Positions 5,851 to 8,800 of a DNA stretch of 8,800 nucleotides are shown here, piece by piece. The stretch's first letter is position 1. Every line of letters starts with the position of its first letter. The stretch lies in contig CAYRZF010000086.1 of assembly GCA_964428805.1 (NCBI GenBank), forward strand, positions 1 through 8,800, read 5' to 3'. The notes under the pieces were generated by a model that was not told the origin of the DNA, made no database searches, and saw only the letters and a list, made by a program, of their open reading frames with translations. The position numbers and the translations under genes were made by a program. Origin of the DNA: CAYRZF01 sp964428805. GTDB taxonomy: Bacteria; Methylomirabilota; Methylomirabilia; Rokubacteriales; CSP1-6.

Positions 5851-6273
5851 TCAAAGCAGGGATTTTGAAAGGGACGCGACGAACTGAATGCCAGGTATGG
5901 TCTTTTCACTCAACCGGTCGTCGTTGGTTATGAAAAGGTCCACGCGAGCGTGCGCGGCACACGCGAGTTGAATTGCATCGGGAGGCCGTACGTCCCGGTC
6001 CTGGCGAATGGTGGCGTAGATTCGGGCGGCCTCCACGTTGAACGGGATCACGATCGATCCGGTAACGATTGCAGCTTCGTATTTCTGCCTGAGGTGCCCG
6101 CTCCGTCCTTCGGTGGGTTTTACCAGGACCTCGCCGAGCGTGAGCGCCGACGTGTAGAGCTGGTCGTTCCGGCTCAACATCCGCTTGCGCACTGCTACGA
6201 CCCGTTCGGAGAGTTCGCCGTAGTCCTCGATTAGGTAGATGAACAGATTCGTATCCCAAAAGATCCGGCTCAT
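5851..6273 (-). CDS. PIN-domain ribonuclease toxin, VapC family
   Basis: A 140-residue PIN-domain protein, the usual VapC size. The acidic active-site residues that bind Mg2+ or Mn2+ are all present: D7 (FWDTNLFIYL), E47 (SALTLGEVL), D99 (RPPDAIQLA) and D118 (FITNDDRL). Family members cut RNA, often tRNA or rRNA, and are held inactive by the cognate antitoxin; the RNA target cannot be read from sequence. The ATG at 6273 is chosen over an upstream in-frame ATG at 6327 because it overlaps the antitoxin stop by 4 nt (ATGA) and starts the domain properly with MSRIFWDTN. The overlap implies coupled translation after the antitoxin. Base composition is lower in GC than in the flanking operons, as expected of a mobile accessory module. 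Confidence 0.9.
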   Translation of the reverse strand: MSRIFWDTNLFIYLIEDYGELSERVVAVRKRMLSRNDQLYTSALTLGEVLVKPTEGRSGHLRQKYEAAIVTGSIVIPFNVEAARIYATIRQDRDVRPPDAIQLACAAHARVDLFITNDDRLSEKTIPGIQFVASLSKSLL

Positions 6274-6767
6274 TCCCAACCCTGACGGAGGCGGCGTACG
6301 TACCCGTCGGGATCCTCGCCTGCCCACAGCTCTTTGCCGAGGCCGCGAAGTTGGAGGATAGGATCTGTCTTTTCTGCGTCGGTTCGCCTCGTAGCATGCT
6401 CGGTGAAATACCAGTCCACGAGGGGGTGGTACTCTGCCGGAATTTCTTCCTTTGCCGGAACTACCTTGGAGCCGTCTCGAGCGGGGTGATAGGAGTCTCC
6501 CGGACGGAAAAGTCGACGGGTGTTTTTACCGGTTGCGAACAACATACGGTACCTTCCCGGATCGGGAGGGCGATTTGCAACGCAATGCTGACGCGCATGC
6601 ACGTATACTCCGGGACGCAGTTCGCCGGTGATGGCTTCCTTTGCGGCTCGGTCGACGATTTCCTGAACGGTGAAGTCCTCTCGGGACGGATTCTCCCGAT
6701 GCAGCAGGGCGGTGGCAATCCACGTTTCGTCCGCGACCTTGATGGACTGCTTTGCAGAAACGGCCAT
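6270..6767 (-). CDS. Putative antitoxin with winged-helix-like N-terminus and VapB-like tail
   Basis: A 165-residue protein directly upstream of the PIN toxin. It is much longer than typical VapB antitoxins (about 70-90 residues). Residues 1-45 (IKVADETWIA, then SREDFTVQEIVDRAAKE) look like a helix-turn-helix or winged-helix segment. Residues 51-100 contain a striking block (RPGVYVHARQHCVANRPP followed by GRYRML and LFRPGDSYHP). I recall similar blocks from unannotated proteins but cannot name the family. The last 30 residues, with LRGLGKELWAGEDPDGYVRR and a final GW, resemble the toxin-binding tail seen in many VapB-type antitoxins. ATG 6767 is chosen because GGAGGTG lies 5 nt upstream. The antitoxin role is inferred from gene order, the 4-nt overlap and the tail. 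Confidence 0.75.
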   Translation of the reverse strand: MAVSAKQSIKVADETWIATALLHRENPSREDFTVQEIVDRAAKEAITGELRPGVYVHARQHCVANRPPDPGRYRMLFATGKNTRRLFRPGDSYHPARDGSKVVPAKEEIPAEYHPLVDWYFTEHATRRTDAEKTDPILQLRGLGKELWAGEDPDGYVRRLRQGWE

Positions 6768-6772
6768 TTTAG

Positions 6773-6779
6773 CACCTCC
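6773..6779 (-). promoter_or_regulatory. Ribosome binding site of the antitoxin gene
   Basis: GGAGGTG on the minus strand, 5 nt before ATG 6767. It decides the start against the in-frame ATG at 6785, which would place the site inside the coding region. Confidence 0.8.
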
Positions 6780-6800
6780 AGTCATATGTGACCTAGTTAC

Positions 6801-6829
6801 AATGTATGGATGTACAGACATCTTGTCAA
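6801..6829 (-). promoter_or_regulatory. Sigma70-type promoter of the toxin-antitoxin operon
   Basis: On the minus strand a perfect TTGACA -35 box (6829-6824) is followed, after exactly 17 nt, by TACATT (6806-6801), matching four of six -10 positions. Transcription would start near 6794, about 27 nt before the antitoxin ATG. The surrounding 60 bases (6781-6840) contain 22 G/C, about 37%, far below the rest of the window. Functional use is inferred. Confidence 0.65.
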
Positions 6830-7974
6830 GCAAAAAGTACCGGCTGATCACTCCTGTTCTCGTCACCGGCTCGACAGGATTCATCGGTCGCGAGGTGGTG
6901 CGTCGCCTCCTGGCTGCGGACCGGTGCGTCCTCGCGCTGGCGCGCGGCCGGGCCGGGGAGCCCGCGCCGGACCGAGTGGCGGCGGCAGTGGGGCTTGTTC
7001 CCGACGGTCGTCGGCTCGGCGTGGTGGAGGCTGACCTGTCGCTCCCGGGCTGCGGCCTCGCGGAGTCCGACTGGAAGCGGCTCAGGGAGAGCGTGGAGAC
7101 CGTGATCCACTGCGCGGGGGAAACAACCTTCTTACCCGGAGACATGCCATCCTTCCGGAGGGGCCACATCGACGGCCCCCTCGACCTGCTGCACGGCCTC
7201 CGGGGCGGCCGGCTTCGTCGCTGGGCGCACCTCTCCACGGCCTATGTCTGCGGGCGTCGGTGCGGCGTCGTGCTCGAGAGCGAGGGGGACGTCGGCCAGG
7301 ACTTTCACAATCCCTACGAGCGGGTGAAGCTTGAGGTGGAATTGGCTTTGCGTCGCGCCGGGGCGCGTCTCGCCATGGACATCAGGGTGTTCAGACCCAG
7401 CATCGTGGTGGGGACGGCGCCTGCAACGCCGGGCGGGAATCCCGCCAACCTGTTTTTTGAGTTCATCCGCATGCTGGCGGCGCTTGCCGAGCTCGCGAAC
7501 GGCTCCGAGGTGCCGCTCAGGATCAGGGCCGCGCCCCGGGCCGGCTTCAACATCGTGCCTGTGGAATACGTTGCGGCGGCGGCGGTCGCGCTGGCGGAGC
7601 ATCCCGACGGGGCGGGGGAGACCTTCCACCTGGTTGTGTCGAACGCGCCGAGTCAGGCGGCAATGCTGGACATGATCACGCGGTGCTTCGGCCTGAAGGG
7701 CGTCTCGCTGGTGGACGCCCGCCACGAGGAACTCGCCAAACCCTCGCCTCTCGAGCGCCGGGTTGGGCGCATGCTCTCGGGCTATCGGGAATACCTGGAA
7801 CAGGATGTCCGGTTCGACGACACGACCTGCCGTCGGTTGCTCGACCGCTGTGAGGTGCCTCCCGCGGTTTTGTCCCCCGAGGCCGTCCACCGGCTCATTG
7901 ACCAGGCCGTGGTCACTCCCACCACCAGGGGCGCGTTTCGGCGCCAGCCGCAACTCGATGTCACCAACATTTGA
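6802..7974 (+). CDS. Extended SDR oxidoreductase (NAD-dependent epimerase / thioester-reductase-like)
   Basis: An NAD(P)-binding protein of about 390 residues. The Rossmann fingerprint TGSTGFIG (22-29) opens the fold. VIHCAGETTF (101-110), LSTAYVCG (144-151), the catalytic pair Y172 and K176 (PYERVK) and FRPSIVVG (197-204) follow in the order expected of extended SDRs. They resemble the male-sterility/thioester-reductase branch (NAD_binding_4) more than classical sugar epimerases, so the substrate is open: a fatty acyl thioester, a sugar nucleotide or a terpenoid are all possible. The start is uncertain. ATG 6802 has no ribosome site and lies in the -10 box of the divergent toxin-antitoxin promoter. 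TTG 6823 or CTG 6844, giving LITPVLVTG, would be closer to the usual family N-terminus. No own promoter is evident. Confidence 0.82.
   Translation: MYGCTDILSSKKYRLITPVLVTGSTGFIGREVVRRLLAADRCVLALARGRAGEPAPDRVAAAVGLVPDGRRLGVVEADLSLPGCGLAESDWKRLRESVETVIHCAGETTFLPGDMPSFRRGHIDGPLDLLHGLRGGRLRRWAHLSTAYVCGRRCGVVLESEGDVGQDFHNPYERVKLEVELALRRAGARLAMDIRVFRPSIVVGTAPATPGGNPANLFFEFIRMLAALAELANGSEVPLRIRAAPRAGFNIVPVEYVAAAAVALAEHPDGAGETFHLVVSNAPSQAAMLDMITRCFGLKGVSLVDARHEELAKPSPLERRVGRMLSGYREYLEQDVRFDDTTCRRLLDRCEVPPAVLSPEAVHRLIDQAVVTPTTRGAFRRQPQLDVTNI
6809..6822. promoter_or_regulatory. Operator-like inverted repeat inside the TA promoter spacer
   Basis: GATGT (6809-6813) and ACATC (6818-6822) form a perfect 5-bp inverted repeat spaced by 4 nt, lying entirely between the -35 and -10 boxes. 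Antitoxins commonly autorepress by binding such dyads. A second, imperfect dyad (TGTGAC...GTTACA, 6787-6801) lies over the likely transcription start. Confidence 0.5.
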
Positions 7975-8081
7975 CATCCCTGTGATACCTGAACTCGCGC
8001 CCGCGCGTAGATTGCTCAAAAATAAAAGACTTGCGGACATGCCGGGAACGGCCGAATCTGACAGGGCCTGATCGGCGTCTA

Positions 8082-8095
8082 AGTCTTGAAAGACT
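8082..8095. other. 14-nt palindrome upstream of the glycosyltransferase gene
   Basis: AGTCTT (8082-8087) and AAGACT (8090-8095) are perfect inverted repeats around GA, 11 nt before the chosen ATG. This lies in the 132-nt gap after the SDR gene, which otherwise shows no convincing promoter or terminator. It may be an operator or a small mRNA hairpin affecting translation; no T-run follows. Confidence 0.35.
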
Positions 8096-8106
8096 CTGCG
8101 AAGCCG

Positions 8107-8800
8107 ATGCAAATCACCGTCATCATTCCCGCCCTTGATGAGGAGGCGGCCATCGGCCTGGTGGTGAAGGAGGTCCCCAGGGACCTGGTGGGTGAGGTCC
8201 TCGTGGTGGACAACGGAAGCACGGATGGGACGGCGGAGGTGGCCCGGGCGGCCGGAGCGAGGGTCATTCACGAACCGGTGCGCGGCTACGGCGCCGCTTG
8301 CCTGGCTGGAGCGATGGCGGCGCGGGACGCCAACATTCTCGTGTTTCTGGACGGCGATCGGAGCGACGATCCCTCCGAGATGCCGAGCGTTCTCCGGCCG
8401 ATCCTCGATGGGGACGCCGATCTCGTGGTCGGGGCCCGCATCCCCGCCATGGCGGAGGACGGGGCGTTGACGTCCCACCAGCGTTTCGGCAACCGTCTCG
8501 TGACCGGGATGGTTCGGCTGCTCTACGGGCTCCCGCTCAGTGACTTCGGTCCCTTTCGGGCCATCCGCGCGGACGTCCTCCGTGATCTGGGCATGGAGAA
8601 CAAGACGTACGGCTGGCCGGTCGAGATGATCGTCAAGGCGGCCAAGAAGGGCTACCGGGTGGTGAACGTCCCCGTGAGCTGTCGCAGGCGGATCGGGCGT
8701 TCGAAGGTGGCCGGAACGCTGAAGGGGAGTCTCCTGGCGGGTTATCACCTGCTGTTCACCACGCTCCGGTATGCCTTCCTCGGAGGGGGGCTTCGCCCCC
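8107..8800 (+). CDS. Glycosyltransferase family 2, dolichol-phosphate mannosyltransferase type (3' end not seen)
   Basis: 231 residues with the GT-A fold marks. ITVIIPALDEEAAIG (3-17) is at the start, VVDNGSTDGT with D35 binds the nucleotide, and D82-G-D84 (FLDGDRSDDP) is the metal-binding DxD. Later parts (LSDFGPFRAIR, YGWPVEMIVKAAKKGYR, VPVSCRRRIGRSK) match bacterial DPM/DPG-synthase-like enzymes. These move a sugar from a nucleotide donor to a polyprenyl phosphate at the cytoplasmic face for cell-envelope glycans. No C-terminal membrane domain is visible up to the edge, so it is probably a single-domain enzyme close to its natural end. ATG 8107 gives the expected N-terminus; an in-frame TTG at 8086 would add seven residues. 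Neither has a clear ribosome site. Confidence 0.88.
   Translation, partial: MQITVIIPALDEEAAIGLVVKEVPRDLVGEVLVVDNGSTDGTAEVARAAGARVIHEPVRGYGAACLAGAMAARDANILVFLDGDRSDDPSEMPSVLRPILDGDADLVVGARIPAMAEDGALTSHQRFGNRLVTGMVRLLYGLPLSDFGPFRAIRADVLRDLGMENKTYGWPVEMIVKAAKKGYRVVNVPVSCRRRIGRSKVAGTLKGSLLAGYHLLFTTLRYAFLGGGLRP
8786..8800. repeat. Strong G/C hairpin at the window end
   Basis: GGGGGC (8786-8791) pairs perfectly with GCCCCC (8795-8800) around TTC. The hairpin lies in frame with the end of the glycosyltransferase ORF and may extend past the window. It could belong to a terminator at the gene end or to a dispersed GC-rich hairpin element. Confidence 0.5.

Noticed and set aside
6670..6801. N-terminal extension of the SDR protein from ATG 6670
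   Set aside because: This stretch is antisense to the antitoxin start and carries no conserved sequence; the Rossmann motif would lie abnormally far from the N-terminus.
6270..7238. 322-residue version of the antitoxin starting at 7238
   Set aside because: The extra part is antisense to the SDR gene; ATG 6767 has GGAGGTG at correct spacing and a promoter just upstream.
7982..8071. Possible 29-residue ORF between the SDR and glycosyltransferase genes
   Set aside because: It has no ribosome site, no hydrophobic or family pattern, and its frame simply continues a shadow frame of the SDR gene.
7132..8748. 538-codon open frame on the minus strand
   Set aside because: It lies antisense to the SDR and glycosyltransferase genes, has low-complexity His/Arg/Asp-rich composition and no family motif; a codon-bias shadow of high-GC genes.

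Overview
The window is high-GC bacterial DNA with short intergenic gaps and several 4-nt start/stop overlaps. It reads as a metagenome scaffold, because a run of exactly 100 N sits at 5253-5352. GC-rich codon use, an aa3-type oxidase operon with two subunit III genes, and a sulfite-oxidase-like molybdoenzyme next to it suggest an aerobic, soil- or subsurface-type lineage such as Rokubacteria/Methylomirabilota. That placement is a guess from general resemblance; no marker gene is present.

Region 1 (1-5092, + strand) is the 3' part of a haem-copper cytochrome c oxidase operon. The order is: the C-terminus of subunit I (ctaD), haem A synthase (ctaA), haem O synthase (ctaB), a 39-residue single-helix membrane protein, two different subunit III genes, a subunit IV, a DUF420/CtaM-type assembly protein, and a DUF983 zinc-ribbon membrane protein. 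CtaB farnesylates haem B to haem O and CtaA oxidises haem O to haem A. Haem A is loaded into subunit I, and the III/IV and assembly proteins complete the enzyme. Subunit II would lie upstream, outside the window.

Region 2 (5093-5775, + strand) holds a molybdopterin-dependent, sulfite-oxidase-like protein interrupted by the scaffold gap. A likely N-terminus lies before the gap and the C-terminal dimerisation domain after it. Probably about 1 kb is missing.

Region 3 (5851-6829, - strand) is a toxin-antitoxin island of visibly lower GC. It carries a PIN-domain (VapC-family) toxin, preceded and overlapped by 4 nt by an unusual 165-residue antitoxin. The antitoxin has a probable winged-helix-like N-terminal region and a VapB-like C-terminal tail. 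A well-formed sigma70-type promoter, with an inverted repeat inside its spacer, lies upstream of the antitoxin.

Region 4 (6802-8800, + strand) has an extended SDR (NAD(P)-dependent epimerase/thioester-reductase-like) and a family 2 glycosyltransferase of the dolichol-phosphate mannosyltransferase type. The glycosyltransferase runs off the window in a strong G/C hairpin. These two probably act in cell-surface glycan or lipid metabolism.

I see no tRNA, rRNA, CRISPR array, transposase or phage gene. The less ordinary parts are the hybrid antitoxin with its operator-like dyad, the complementary loss of signature residues in the two subunit III copies, and the gap-broken molybdoenzyme.
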